Program-made: the position numbers and the translations under genes
The notes under the pieces: model-generated
What the model saw: only the letters and a program-made list of their open reading frames with translations
Told to the model about the DNA's origin: nothing
The model's database searches: none
Part shown: positions 35,930 to 46,004 of the stretch, piece after piece
Numbering within the stretch: the first letter of the stretch is position 1
Layout: every line of letters begins with the position of its first letter
Origin: Lithodes maja
Taxonomy: Eukaryota; Arthropoda; Malacostraca; Decapoda; Lithodidae
Direction: 5' to 3'
Assembly: GCA_037953745.1 (NCBI GenBank)
Contig: JBAKBP010000702.1
Span: 1-64,000 of the forward strand
DNA length: 64,000 nt

Positions 35930-36358
35930 TTACCCTTTAAAAAGTTATTAATCTTTTCAGTCTTATTCTACCTATTATTAGGCAATTTCATACAGATTAA
36001 CCCTCTCCGACATATGACGCGATTTTGAGCCTATTAGGGATACTTTAAAGCCTTTGTTACCATCAGGGGTATTTAGAAACCTTTAGTTTAGTTACTTCAA
36101 CCTCTGCAGTTGTCTTTGAGTTAGCTGTGGGCAGAAAACTACTTTTGGAGAGGTAATTATAAGAGTGAGAGAACTCTATTTCTTATTGCTAATCTGGCAA
36201 CCTCTGCGTCATATGTGCGTGAAAGGGTTAAGGACCCATTGAAATAAGAAAAAAGGCTAATACTCTCTCAGTTAATCATCTGGCTATCCCAAGTCATTCA
36301 TAAACTATATACAATTGTCTACTGATAGCCAGAATAATAGGAAGAATAGCGTCAAGGA
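35930..36358. mobile_element. Family C-like element with nested TTAA MITE
   Basis: The outer pieces (TCTTATTCTACCTATTATTA and GATAGCCAGAATAATAGG...GCGTCAAGGAGG) resemble family C. A second element occupies 35997-36231 between TTAA copies. Outer limits are approximate. Confidence 0.45.
35997..36231. mobile_element. TTAA-bounded MITE, nested
   Basis: TTAA lies at 35997-36000 and 36228-36231. Ends CCCTCTCCGACATATGACGC and, inverted, CCCTTTCACGCACATATGAC then GC. The pair ATATGACGC near both tips is typical of this TTAA group. 235 bp, non-coding. Confidence 0.7.
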
Positions 36359-38563
36359 GGCTATCATTCAAAAGGGCAATCTGTTATCATCCTCATACAT
36401 TATTTACCCTCACCTTTTCCAACTAGAACTCTTGCCAAGTAATGTCGCCTACAGAAGCTCTAGTTCTCTCAGTAATTTCATGTATGGAAGTAAAAATAGT
36501 GTGACTGAGTTATAGGTGTAGCTTTGTCAATGGTACGGTAGTAAATTTTTCTGGTCAATGGATCGATTCCTAACAAATTACACTCCTAATTCAATCGTAC
36601 TCTTCTTATTTCCATATATAAAATAAATGAAAAACATAACTGATGTAGGCAGTTGTACCTTTTATACGGCTTGAAAAACGTTGTGAAGTAGAAGGGAAAC
36701 TCTTCTCTATTCAAGACTATGGGTATATGGCCCATATTCTTATATTAATCCCATCCTTGTTGGTAGTAATGGATAAACCTTTGCTGTATTCCTAGCCAGT
36801 CAATATAAAAGCCTAGTTGTTGTAATTGCTATAATATTGCAACATTATTTCAGTACTTTCATTGCAACTACAACTAGCGTATCATTTTGACTGGCTAGGA
36901 AAACGGCAAAACTTCAGTACAGTACTGTAGTAATATCCATCGACAATGATTGAGTTTGTCTACGAATATGGGCTTATGGGCATAGGTCTCTATATATGGG
37001 AAGGGAGAAGGCTGGCAAGGACACGTCCATAGGGAAAATATAAACTTTCATTTTCATACATCCCATGTTTCATACCTTCCACTGTGCTCCATCTAGATTC
37101 TAGATTAAAGAGTTGCATTTATTTTTCAAGTTGCAAGTCGCCAAACAAAACAGATTACCCTGTACATGCATATCATTGCTTCATATTCATTACTTTTCAA
37201 ACTCAGGTAGGAAACATGCCGGCTATCGAAAAATAATAAACGTACCTTTTGTAATTTCCCTATAGACGGCTCTGGTTAGTAGAACTTACTCCAAGAATAA
37301 TATTCAATGACAGAATTTTTGTATTTTATCTTAGCAACTTCCATAACATTGTATTCAGCTTAAGAAGTTCTTTGTTTCTGTGTGTTAATTACCCTCGGCT
37401 GGCAGAGGCATGGAGCAAAAGAGTATTGTTTAATTTCTGTGTGTGTCTATCTGTTGTTGTACAGTATGTTAGCAAACTATCTTGGAGAATGGATTACTGG
37501 ATTTTGAAGAAAAAAAAGAAAAAAGAAAAAAACAAACTTGGTCAGTACTGTACCTTTATTTGGTCCCTACGTAAATCCTATTAAATCTGGGTAAATATTG
37601 GATGATTCCCCGCAACCCCCTAAAAGAAAAATGTTTGTACGTATGTACTGGTATGTACTAAGGCACATACCCTATTTCTGGGGGTGGCCGACTCGAGACA
37701 AGAGCCCGAACAGAAATATTTAAAGTTCCAATTCTTAGGATCCAGGACCACTTTTGCGTTCCCTCCCCCCTTTCTCTGACCATCCAGAAGTTTCTACTGA
37801 ATATTGACGATATTCAAGGCAATACTGCTACATAATAATTTTCATTTAAGCTAAATCATGGTTAGGCCTTGACTATTGTATGTCAAATAAGTCATTATCT
37901 CCAAAACCTACATACCGAATAACTGGGCACTTGGGAACTACATTCTTTTGGTCACTGTATTTACCTAGTTAACTGATGTAATTGATACTCTTTTCATCTT
38001 GCAAGATTTCTCATACTACTACAAAGAGTTTAATAAGTATGGGTTAGCTCCTTTGTTACTTCAACAAGCATATCAGATTAATGTTTGGTTAAAACTATAT
38101 AGTTGACCCACCCCTAACGCTGTTCATTGTGGAATCCCCATGAACCTAGTTATATGATAATTTGGCCTCAGACCAAAAATGGTAAGGATGCTGGAGATAA
38201 TATGTGCTGCACTGACCCAGTTTGGCAGTGTAAAGGGTATCCATTCTCCTCACACACACTTTTATTAACTTAAAAGTAGCTTCAACTCTATAATCCCTAG
38301 AAGTAGCTACTTCCTCAGCTGCATAAAATCGTATGTCAGTAGTAAGAGATAAACTGAACATAATATGCTTGAAGGTGTTAATGTGAACACAAAACCAGGG
38401 GCCTGCCAACCGGGGATTTCATACATCAAAGCACGACACACCCAACATTAATAAAAAGTACGCCATCTCAAAACTTTGTCCTGAGTAGCTGAGGCTGAAC
38501 CAAATTCCCCCTGGTTCAGACACTGCCAAAAATCTCAAGCTAGCCAAGAGAAGGTCAACTCAC
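36359..38563. other. ROCK intron DNA, mostly unassigned
   Basis: Only one item was recognised: 37658-37712 is the inverted 3' tip of F4 (GGCACATACCCTATTTCTGG and GGGTGGCCGACTCGAGACAA). Confidence 0.5.
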
Positions 38564-38655
38564 CGTGGGGATATTTTGGCACCGTCAGGCCCGCCAGCGT
38601 TATTAGCTTTGAACCCTGACTTCTGTATCTTCTTAGAGAGGCGAGTCACCCAGTT
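38564..38655 (-). CDS. Rok: ROCK exon, end of PH domain
   Basis: A 92-bp internal exon. The acceptor CTTCCGATCAG precedes it and the donor GTGAGTTGAC follows on the minus strand. It reads NWVTRLSKKIQKSG, FKANNAGGPDGAKISP and a split Arg codon (CG). WV..L.KKI is the last helix of the PH domain in ROCK, which packs against the split PH core; the KISP tail leads into the C-terminal STRSSY segment encoded at 25569-25653. It starts in phase 0, fitting the QK end of the upstream exon, and ends in phase 2. Identity rests on position and motif together. Confidence 0.92.
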
Positions 38656-39026
38656 CTGATCGGAAGAAAAATAGAAGTTATAAAATAGTTAATGTAGGAA
38701 CTCGATAGAAATAACAGAATGTCAGATACAGGCACTCCTCATGCAGAGTTGCCTCACTTCAAGTGGTTTCATTATTACACTATTCATTAATTACAAAACA
38801 TTATACACCTGAAGTTGCTGTGCTTCATGATCAAGTTGTACGCGAGACAAAAATAGTGTATTACTGTATTTTATTTTTACAAAACAGAGCTGCTTCACTT
38901 TAAGATATATAACTTAGTCTCAATTTTCAGGAATGTAACTATAACATTAGTGAGGAATTAGCCTACTGTACTGTAAGAAAGCAGAATGCATTATATACCT
39001 TACCTGGTATGTAAATATATTCTTAG

Positions 39027-39095
39027 GTACTGCCATGAGCAGCACCTTTTTTGTTGTGTTGGTCATAATGGACCTTGAACTTGAAGGGAGTCACC
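39027..39095 (-). pseudogene. Decayed partial copy of ROCK C1/PH exon (copy 2)
   Basis: Minus strand reads VHYDQHNKKGAAHGST, aligned to the exon segment VNYDLNTAKEMLLLAPT. Shared DNA words are GTTGGTCATAAT against TTGAGGTCATAGTTAA, and GAGCAGCA. It has lost the splice sites and the Cys-rich start. More diverged than copy 1. Confidence 0.55.
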
Positions 39096-39704
39096 TTGTT
39101 AGAGATATCCTCGTTATATGTATAAAACTTTCTCCTCTCTCTCTCTCTTTCTTAGCTTTTTTCTTCCTTCCCCATCTTTCTCTTTAACTCTCACCCCCCT
39201 TCCGATATGTGTTTTCCCTTTCTCCTTCTCTCTTCCTTATTCTCCCTCCAGCCCTCTCTCTACCATCCCTTCCTTCATCCTTTCTCAATTTCCCTCCCTT
39301 CCTCCTTCTCTCTGAACATATAGCGTACCCTTTGACTTTTATTATAATGTAAAACTTGCAAAATAAACAGTAATTTTAGTCATTTTAATGTTAAGGTCAA
39401 TTATTGACTATTCTTAAATTTGATATCAATAATTCTAGCCAAGCCTTTTTAACTTGAAGTTTCTCAAATAATCTCTGCTTACTGTTTGTCTGTATATATT
39501 TATTGCTTATCTACTTGTATTGTTTTTACTAATTTTTTAGAATTTCCATTATTCTTGTTAAAAGAGTACCGCTACTCTTTATATATACAGTATATATACA
39601 GTATGTTATTATATCTATTCACTTTTGATAGTATCAATTGCTTGCCTTTGTGATTTACTTATTTGATTTGTACTATAAATGCAGGATATTTGTAAGGTAG
39701 GAGA

Positions 39705-40704
39705 CGGTAAGGGTCATATGATCATGCTATGCTCACTGGTACCTACCTGATAGCAATATCATTTGTGAGTATGTATTGTGTACTATTGTTAATATCTTGT
39801 CAAATTGCAATTTTGTTTGTATATTTGATTAATTAAGAATGTTCAATGTGCAGTTTCATGCTTTAATTAGCATCTGATACTACAACAAGTTAGAATAAAA
39901 TATTTTAACTTAAATTGTAGTTTCTTTATTCATACAGAATTTACCAGAACATCCTGAACTTCCCAACTGACTAATTCCTTGAATATGACGAGAGTACGTT
40001 AATATACAGTAAACCCTCGCTATCTCGGACCTCTAAAAGTCGGAAACCCGCACTTCTCGGACTGGCATCGGCCTCTCGGAAAGTTCACCGTATATCTCGG
40101 AAAATTCCGAGATGTAAGGGGAAAACTCCGAGGGCCCACATGGTCTGTCGGACAGGTGTCATATATCTCGGAAAATTCCGAGATCTAAGGGCAAATTCCG
40201 AGATCTAAGGCTACAGTGAGGTGGAGAAGGACAGTGAAATGGAGAAGGAAAGTGATATTTATAATATTATGTCTGCTGGATACTGTACAGGTACTGTAAT
40301 TTATCTTGAATCTATGTTGTTAGTGATAGGGAAGTCTCTGTTTTCTCTGGTGGCTCGGACTCCCTCTTCCAATTCGGACATTTTCCTCTCCTAAGTCGGA
40401 CATAAGTCGGACTTCGGACATCTCGGAAAATCGGACATTTCGGACTGGGTCTCCCCCCAATTAGTCCGAGATAGCGAGGGTTTACTGTACGTGCAAAAAG
40501 TTTGCTTAGAAACAAATTAACTTGCTCAAATACAGTAGTGATGTACATTCTATGTGGTGGTTTTGCATTTAGTATTTCATAATATTATTTTGCTAAACCT
40601 TCAATGCGTTATTTTCAAATAATGATTTTGATAAAAACAAAATTATATATATATTATGCGGTTTCTATTTAGGTTTGTTTGTTTTGCAAGCTTTACATTA
40701 TAAT
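39705..40704 (+). mobile_element. TTAA family D copy with nested pogo-like element
   Basis: D-family order: GGTACCTACCTGATAGCAAT, CTTGTCAAATTGCA, TTACCAGAACATCCTGAACT, [insertion 40007-40487], GTTTGCTTAGAAACAAATTA and TTTAGGTTTGTTTGTTTTGC. Its terminal TTAA ends are not preserved. Confidence 0.7.
40007..40487. mobile_element. Pogo-like MITE with TA target duplication
   Basis: Perfect-looking inverted ends CAGTAAACCCTCGCTATCTC (and the same inverted), flanked by TA at 40005-40006 and 40488-40489. The D copy at 14213-14230 shows the empty site TTAATATATGTGCG. Internally repeats TCTCGGAAAATTCCGAGAT and related words. 481 bp, no transposase. Confidence 0.85.
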
Positions 40705-40710
40705 TCTAAA

Positions 40711-40782
40711 TCCACAGTGAGCGCCAGTAGCAGCATCTCTTTAGCTGTGTTGGTCATAATTGATCTGGCAGGGAGCCACCAC
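40711..40782 (-). pseudogene. Decayed partial copy of ROCK C1/PH exon (copy 1)
   Basis: 72 bases about 80% alike to 40920-40994 of the real exon by eye (TCCACAGTGAGCGCCAGTAG against TCCACAGTGGGTGCCAGGAG; both end GCAGGGAGCCACCAC). A 2-base deletion after the Tyr-Asp codons shifts the frame into a TAA. The exon start and donor are missing. Confidence 0.75.
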
Positions 40783-40911
40783 AATATACTGTACATAGCT
40801 TGTTTATCTATGAAATACCTCCTCTCTCTAGCTCTACATCCCTATATATCCAGTTGTCTCCCTCGATCTCTTTAGTCACTCTCTCTTTCTCTCTCCACAT
40901 TTAAACTGTAC

Positions 40912-41042
40912 CTTCTGACAATCCACAGTGGGTGCCAGGAGCAGCATCTCCTTGGCTGTGTTGAGGTCATAGTTAACTTTGCAGGGAGCCACCACATCCT
41001 CTTTACGGTCCAGGTGATCTTTGTGGATCTTCCACCGACAAC
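40912..41042 (-). CDS. Rok: ROCK exon, second half of C1 domain and PH return
   Basis: A 131-bp exon with acceptor TACTTTGCAG and donor GTACAGTTTA on the minus strand. GT at its start completes the Arg codon (C+GT) of the upstream exon, giving CRWKIHKDHLDRKEDVVAPC then KVNYDLNTAKEMLLLAPTVD and CQK. Together with the 46305-46515 exon it forms the C1-type zinc-finger insert of ROCK (ECRRC...H..H...C) and returns to the PH domain (CKVNYD..TAKEMLLLA). At the place where vertebrate ROCK, as I recall it, has a Cys just before the His (KCH), this protein has Ile (KIH). The C1 domain acts with the PH domain in membrane and autoinhibitory contacts. Confidence 0.95.
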
Positions 41043-41091
41043 CTGCAAAGTATTCATGCTATTAAGTAGGTGTAAGTACAATATTATTATA

Positions 41092-43131
41092 CAAGGTGGT
41101 GCAGAATTCCGTTACCCACCTGGCAGACATTGGTAACGCTGCCTCTCGGTATAGGCCTATTTGTATAGTAGGGCAGTACTCGGTGTGAGCTGCTCCATGG
41201 AAATATTATTTCAACAAAAAATATCTCCACAATTATTACATACATTACCTTTTAGAGTAATCCGGCCCCATTAAATTAAAAATAGATAGTTGTTGTTGTT
41301 GTTGGTGTTCCCTAAGCTGCCTGGCCGAACATCCCTGAGTCCCTGAGGAAGGCCATGGCCACAATCGGGCTTTCCCACAGAGCTCTCATTGAGTGTAGAT
41401 TGTGTTGTTGGCGTATGTGGTTGTGTGAAATGCAGTCTTCTATGATGTGTTTAATGGTATGGGGTGCTGTGTTACATCCCGGGCAGGTGTCGACGACGGA
41501 GTCATCCAGTCTCTTCTGATAGCTCAGGAGAGCTGGATGGTGTCTGCATCTCAGCCTGGCCAGGTGGACTCTGTCCTCGCGAGGAAGGGAGGATTCGGAA
41601 GGATGGATTTCAGGAGGTCATGCTTGCAGCTGCGTGTTGTCTGTGAGTGAGTGGATAGATCGGTGAGAGATATGAGTATGGATGTGCTTCTGGAAGTTGG
41701 TTCGGGGTGGGCAGGGAGGGAGAGAGGACAGTAAATGTGTGTGATACTGTGTGCTGGATGTTGTTTTGATATTTCTTGGTGTCTGTGGGTGTGTTGCCAT
41801 GTAGTTTAGTGGGTGGTCCTGGTTCGTGGATGCTGCTACCAGGAATTGAGTGCCTCTCATGTCCAGATGGTCTTTGACTTTGAAGATTTTGGTTTCTTGA
41901 TGTAGGTGATCTGTGGGTGCAGTAGCTGTGCAGCCTGTAATGATCTTTAGGGCTTTGTTTTGAATAGTCTGTAAGGTCTTATGATGTGTTTCAGCTAGGT
42001 TAGAAGCCCAGGCTGGGCTTGCGTATTCGATCACTGATCTTATGTATTGTTTATATACTGTGGTGGTGGTTTCTTTGTTGTGTCCAAATTTTGTGTGAGC
42101 AAGTGACCTGAGGGCGTTAAGTCTGGGTGTCAGTTTCTTTTTAATGTTTGTGGTGTGCTGTTTGAATGTCATATGAGTATCATATGTTACTCCTAGGATT
42201 TTGGGTGTGTGTGCATGTGTTAGGGGTGTGGTGTTTATGGTGAGTTGAGGGATGTATTCGTGTTCTGTCCAACTTGTGAGCAAGGTTGCGGTGGATTTGG
42301 CTGGGGCTAGATTAAGTCTGTTTGTAGTGCAGCAGCCATGTAGTGTGTTGAGATAGGGTTGAAGGAGATTTGTTGCTCTTTTTGGGTCATGGGTCATAGA
42401 TAGTAGAAACTACTGGTGTTTTTAAAGTTGTAATACAAATAAACTTTTGTGAGTAATGAGTGTAAGACGAATTAAGCATAATAAGTTTATTCACTTTTTT
42501 ATTTTAGTAGAGTTTTCAATTATTTTCGGAATTTTCTATGGTTGAAAACACTTGCATGAAGTAGATACATACGTCCAGAATACGATGGTGTTTTCAAAAT
42601 AGTTTTAAGCCTCTTATTTTCTGATATATCGACCTTATAATATAGCCTATTCTGAAAGTGCGTGACGCGACAATTATACTGTAGATATCACATACAGTAC
42701 TACCAGAATAAGCTATATTACAAGTTCGATATATCGGATAATAAGAAACAAACAATTTAGAAAAACACCATTGTGTTCTGGATGTATGCATCTACTTCAT
42801 ACAAGTGTAATATTTAGGAAAATAATTGAAAACCCGCCTAAATAAAAAACGGGAATAAACTTCGTAATTCGTCTTAAACTTACCGTTACTCAGATAAGTT
42901 TATTTGTATTACAACTATTAAAATACCAGTAGCATCTAATATCTACTCTGCATTTAATGGGGGTATTATAAAAGGCAATGTATATATTGGTTGTGAAGAT
43001 ATTGTTTGTTAATATATAATATCCATAACGCAGTTCACACAGACTACTGCCCGACTATACAAATATATCGAGAGTCTGCGTTGCTAATATCAACCAGGTG
43101 GGTATCCAAATTCTGCACCATCCTTTTATAC
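41092..43131. mobile_element. Long-inverted-repeat (foldback) element, mariner-like ends, with J1 inserted
   Basis: The ends are GGTGGTGCAGAATTCCGTTA on the left and, inverted, GGATGGTGCAGAATTTGGAT on the right, next to TA. The arms run deep: ACCCACCTGG, GGGCAGTA, TTTATTTGTATTACAAC-type and GATATATCG words recur inverted around a centre near 42660-42690. Removing the J1 insert (41291-42395) leaves about 0.93 kb. No transposase frame. Confidence 0.75.
41291..42395 (-). mobile_element. J1 LINE, 5'-truncated, with 9-bp target duplication
   Basis: Flanked by ATAGATAGT at 41282-41290 and 42396-42404. The minus-strand frame (41618-42397) covers the RT thumb to near the C-terminus: TPKILGVTYDTHMTFKQH, YKQYIRSVIEYASPAWASN, LQTIQNKALKIITGCTATAP. 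The 3' end LFGQAA is followed by TAG here, then an AAC-type tail (TTGTTGTTG on the plus strand). Frameshifted near 41620. Confidence 0.88.
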
Positions 43132-43211
43132 AAGACAGATAGTTAAGCAGCACCTTTATGATATACACGGTAGGTGGGGATTAAAATTGCAAGGGTCGGT
43201 GGGGTTATGAA

Positions 43212-43258
43212 ATAGGTAGGTAGGTAGGTAGGTAGGTGGATGGGTGGGTGGGTGGGTC
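43212..43258. repeat. (GGTA)n/(GGTG)n microsatellite
   Basis: Tandem GGTAG units changing to GGTGG units, just left of the LTR element. Confidence 0.85.
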
Positions 43259-43420
43259 TGGTTGGTAGGTGGGTTGGGGAGGATAGGTGAAGATTTGAAA
43301 TTAAATGGTAGGTGGTGATTAACACTGTTGGGGGGTATGGAAAGGGCCACGTGGCTGACACCACAGGTGCAGGGGCAATTTTTCAAATATTTATATGGTA
43401 CTACAAAAACAAGAACAATG

Positions 43421-43643
43421 TATAATAATAATGTATACACCACTATTGTCCAACACCATATGGCACCACAGACACTTTAGACTTGCGGGCGCCTCTGGCA
43501 CCCAGGCCTGTGGAGGCAGCAAGTCCTTCAGTTGACACCAGACTCTTACATAACCAACCAGCGTCTCGGCGCTCCTGTACTCAACCCTAGCCAATAAAGG
43601 ATTGAAGAGTACTGGTGTTATATCTTCATTCATCTTTATTATA
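43421..43643 (+). repeat. 5' LTR
   Basis: 223 bp. Contains AATAAA (CCAATAAAGG near 43592) near its 3' part. Preceded by CAATG. Confidence 0.92.
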
Positions 43644-43656
43644 TGGCGCAGTGTAT
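43644..43656 (+). promoter_or_regulatory. Primer binding site
   Basis: TGGCGCAGTG begins directly after the 5' LTR; the TGG start pairs with a tRNA CCA end. Which tRNA is not determined. Confidence 0.6.
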
Positions 43657-43674
43657 ATCAGTATCTGAACCTAC

Positions 43675-45114
43675 ATGGAGAACCTGCACTACCTAGCTGA
43701 GGCTGCAGCTGCTGTGGAAGCCGGCTTGCCGCCATGCGGTCCCTACCTGGCTACATCTACCTCCCAACCGGTCGAGCCTTCATTGCCCGATGCCCTGTCT
43801 CCATACCCATCCATCATCTACTTGAATGAAAGGATCGACGCCCTCCAATCGAGTATTGCCACCTTTCTACAGCATCACCAGGACCAGCAGCATCTACAAC
43901 TACAACATCGCCCCGCGACAGCTCCACCACCGCCCCGCCAGGATCTACAACATCGCCCCGCGACAGCTCCACCACCGCCCCGCCAGGTTCTCCAGCCCCA
44001 CCAGCCTCTACAACATCAGCCCCAGGCCAGTAATGTTACCCACCAGGCTGACCCATCCTTTGCCTCACACCCCACCAGTGATACACTTATTCATCCCTCT
44101 ACACAGACACCCACACCTCATACATCTCCCCATGTCTCAGTGCCCCACCATATGCCAGTTACCCATGTCTCAGTGCCCCACCATATGCCAGCTACCCATG
44201 TCTCAGTGCCCCACCATATGCCAGTTACTCCCCACATGTCTTTATTACATATGAACATGACCAATCCCTTTACCCACCCTCTCAAGAGCGAACATCCCAC
44301 ACCCTCCCCAACTGACGGCCAGGCCCACACTGGTGTCGGTAGCGACGGTCGGTATTACGGCGGCCATTATGCCCCCCCTGGCTATCGTACGGCTGGCACC
44401 AACCCTCACGGCGCAGCCCCTTCTGCGCATGACGTCATCATACCACCACCACCTCCTCAAGTCCCTTCCTACCCTGCCCAGCCACGCCCCGCCCCGCCCC
44501 GCCGGGCTGCCCCTACGCGGCCCCAGGCCGCTTTACATATGCCGGGACACGCCCTACGCAAATTCTGGGCTGATTGGGAGGTCTACAAGCGGCTCGTCCT
44601 TCTACCACCTCATGAGGCTACCATCGAGCTCTACCAGACGTGCGACCCTGCCCTTCAGAGCGCCATATTTGCTCACAATCAGGCGTTCTCCTCATTGCCA
44701 GAAATCGACCTAGCAACTCTCATCACACAACTCGTCCACCGACAACGGAACCGCGCAGCCGCTCGCCACCACTTCCGGTCTCTTCTCCAACAACCTACTG
44801 AACAGATCCGGGACTACGTCACACGTATTACGGAGGCCACTTTGGACTGTGGCTTTACCTGCCCCTGTTGCCACACTGATGTCTCTGACGAACACATACG
44901 GGACCAAGTGACTATCGGGATTAGTGATTCGTCCCTTCAGCAAGATGTTTTAACTAAGGACCGCACCCTACCTACCTTACAAGATGTTATCAACTACTGT
45001 GTGGGGTTCGAATCTGCGGCACTCGATCAGACGGCAATGCAACCGGGGGTACATGCTGTGAAATCACCATACCAGCGTCTCAAGAGTACTTACCCACGCC
45101 CCGCCCCTAGGTAG
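43675..45114 (+). CDS. Gag-like protein of the LTR retrotransposon
   Basis: A 479-residue frame starting 31 bases after the 5' LTR. The N-terminal ~290 residues are Pro/His/Gln-rich and low-complexity. They hold a 15-residue duplication (LQHRPATAPPPPRQ twice, 43900-43989) and three copies of HVSVPHHMPVT (44131-44229). The region around residues 290-440 is Gag capsid-like: FWADWEVYKRLVLLP, RHHFRSLLQQPTEQIRDYV, CPCCHTDVSDEHIRDQV and TLQDVINYCVGFE. The usual C-terminal CCHC knuckles are missing: the frame stops at 45114, five bases before integrase sequence in another frame, so the deletion junction probably lies here. It would form the particle of the element; as a truncated product its function is doubtful. 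Confidence 0.85.
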   Translation: MENLHYLAEAAAAVEAGLPPCGPYLATSTSQPVEPSLPDALSPYPSIIYLNERIDALQSSIATFLQHHQDQQHLQLQHRPATAPPPPRQDLQHRPATAPPPPRQVLQPHQPLQHQPQASNVTHQADPSFASHPTSDTLIHPSTQTPTPHTSPHVSVPHHMPVTHVSVPHHMPATHVSVPHHMPVTPHMSLLHMNMTNPFTHPLKSEHPTPSPTDGQAHTGVGSDGRYYGGHYAPPGYRTAGTNPHGAAPSAHDVIIPPPPPQVPSYPAQPRPAPPRRAAPTRPQAALHMPGHALRKFWADWEVYKRLVLLPPHEATIELYQTCDPALQSAIFAHNQAFSSLPEIDLATLITQLVHRQRNRAAARHHFRSLLQQPTEQIRDYVTRITEATLDCGFTCPCCHTDVSDEHIRDQVTIGISDSSLQQDVLTKDRTLPTLQDVINYCVGFESAALDQTAMQPGVHAVKSPYQRLKSTYPRPAPR

Positions 45115-45116
45115 CC

Positions 45117-46004
45117 GCCAATTTTTTTCAGCACCAGGGCAAACACTACCTGGTCTACGTCGATCGCTTCTCCAGCAATGTCCACATCTTCTACCTGCCA
45201 CCAGGTAAATGTGATGCTCACCACCTCATCTCGGCGTGCCGTACCCTCTTCACCCACTACGGAGCACCCCGGGTACTGGCGAGCGATGGTGGGCCCCAGT
45301 TCACAGCCGGGGACTTCCAAGAATTCCTGGCACATTGGGGTGTGTCACAGCGGGTCAGCTCTGCGTTCTACCCTCAGTCTAATGGCCGCGCCGAGCTGGC
45401 TGTTAAAGCAGCCCGCCGCATCATCGCGGACTGTACATCCCCCACTGGCTCTCTCGACAACAACGCCGCAGCCCGCGCCCTCCTCCAATACAGGAACACA
45501 CCCCTCTCGACCATTGACAAGTCACCAGCTCAACTTCTCTTCGGCAGGACCCTACGGGACCACGTCCCCTGCAATCCTGCACTTCTCCACCTCCACCCCC
45601 ACTGGCTTCTCTCGGCCGAAGCTCGTGAGGCAGCCCTTTTTCACCGTAACGCTGCCCTAGCCACATACTATAATGCTTCAGCCCGGCCTTTATCACCACT
45701 CCACGTCGGTGACCGGGTCTCCGTCCAGAACCAGGGGGGCAACAACCCGACACGGTGGAACAAGACTGGCACTGTAGTGGAGGTGCATCCACACCGCCAG
45801 TATACCATCCGGGTGGATGGGTCGGGGCGAGCCACGCTCCGCAACCGCCGCTTCCTACGACAGCTTCGTCTACCGCCCTCCACTCAACCTACACCGCCCG
45901 ACTCCACCATCGCCTCGTCGGACGCCAATAGGGGGGGGGGGAGATATAATAATAATGTATACACCACTATTGTCCAACACCATATGGCACCACAGACACT
46001 TTAG
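45117..46004 (+). CDS. Integrase core and C-terminus, N-terminally truncated
   Basis: An open frame without its own start, in a different frame from Gag. It is a DDE integrase: first Asp in LVYVDRFS (codon 45162), second in LASDGGPQF (45285), Glu in SNGRAELAV (45393), with 35 residues between the last two, as expected for D,D35E. The C-terminal part has GDRVSVQNQGGNN, WNKTGTVVEV and YTIRVDGSGR, the GPF/GPY-like end of gypsy-type integrases. The N-terminal zinc domain and all upstream pol domains are gone. The frame runs into the 3' LTR. The catalytic triad is intact but there is no visible way to express it. Confidence 0.9.
   Translation, partial: ANFFQHQGKHYLVYVDRFSSNVHIFYLPPGKCDAHHLISACRTLFTHYGAPRVLASDGGPQFTAGDFQEFLAHWGVSQRVSSAFYPQSNGRAELAVKAARRIIADCTSPTGSLDNNAAARALLQYRNTPLSTIDKSPAQLLFGRTLRDHVPCNPALLHLHPHWLLSAEAREAALFHRNAALATYYNASARPLSPLHVGDRVSVQNQGGNNPTRWNKTGTVVEVHPHRQYTIRVDGSGRATLRNRRFLRQLRLPPSTQPTPPDSTIASSDANRGGGRYNNNVYTTIVQHHMAPQTL
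45930..45944 (+). promoter_or_regulatory. Polypurine tract
   Basis: A run of G ending GAGA directly before the 3' LTR, the plus-strand primer site for reverse transcription. Confidence 0.7.

Larger units (their letters stand above)
38656..40911 (-). other. ROCK intron holding decayed exon copies and repeats
   Basis: A 2.26-kb intron between the C1/PH exon and the PH-end exon. Contents in order: pseudoexon (39027-39095), a C/T-rich microsatellite (about 39130-39310), a family D copy with a pogo-like insert (39705-40704) and a second pseudoexon (40711-40782). Confidence 0.75.
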
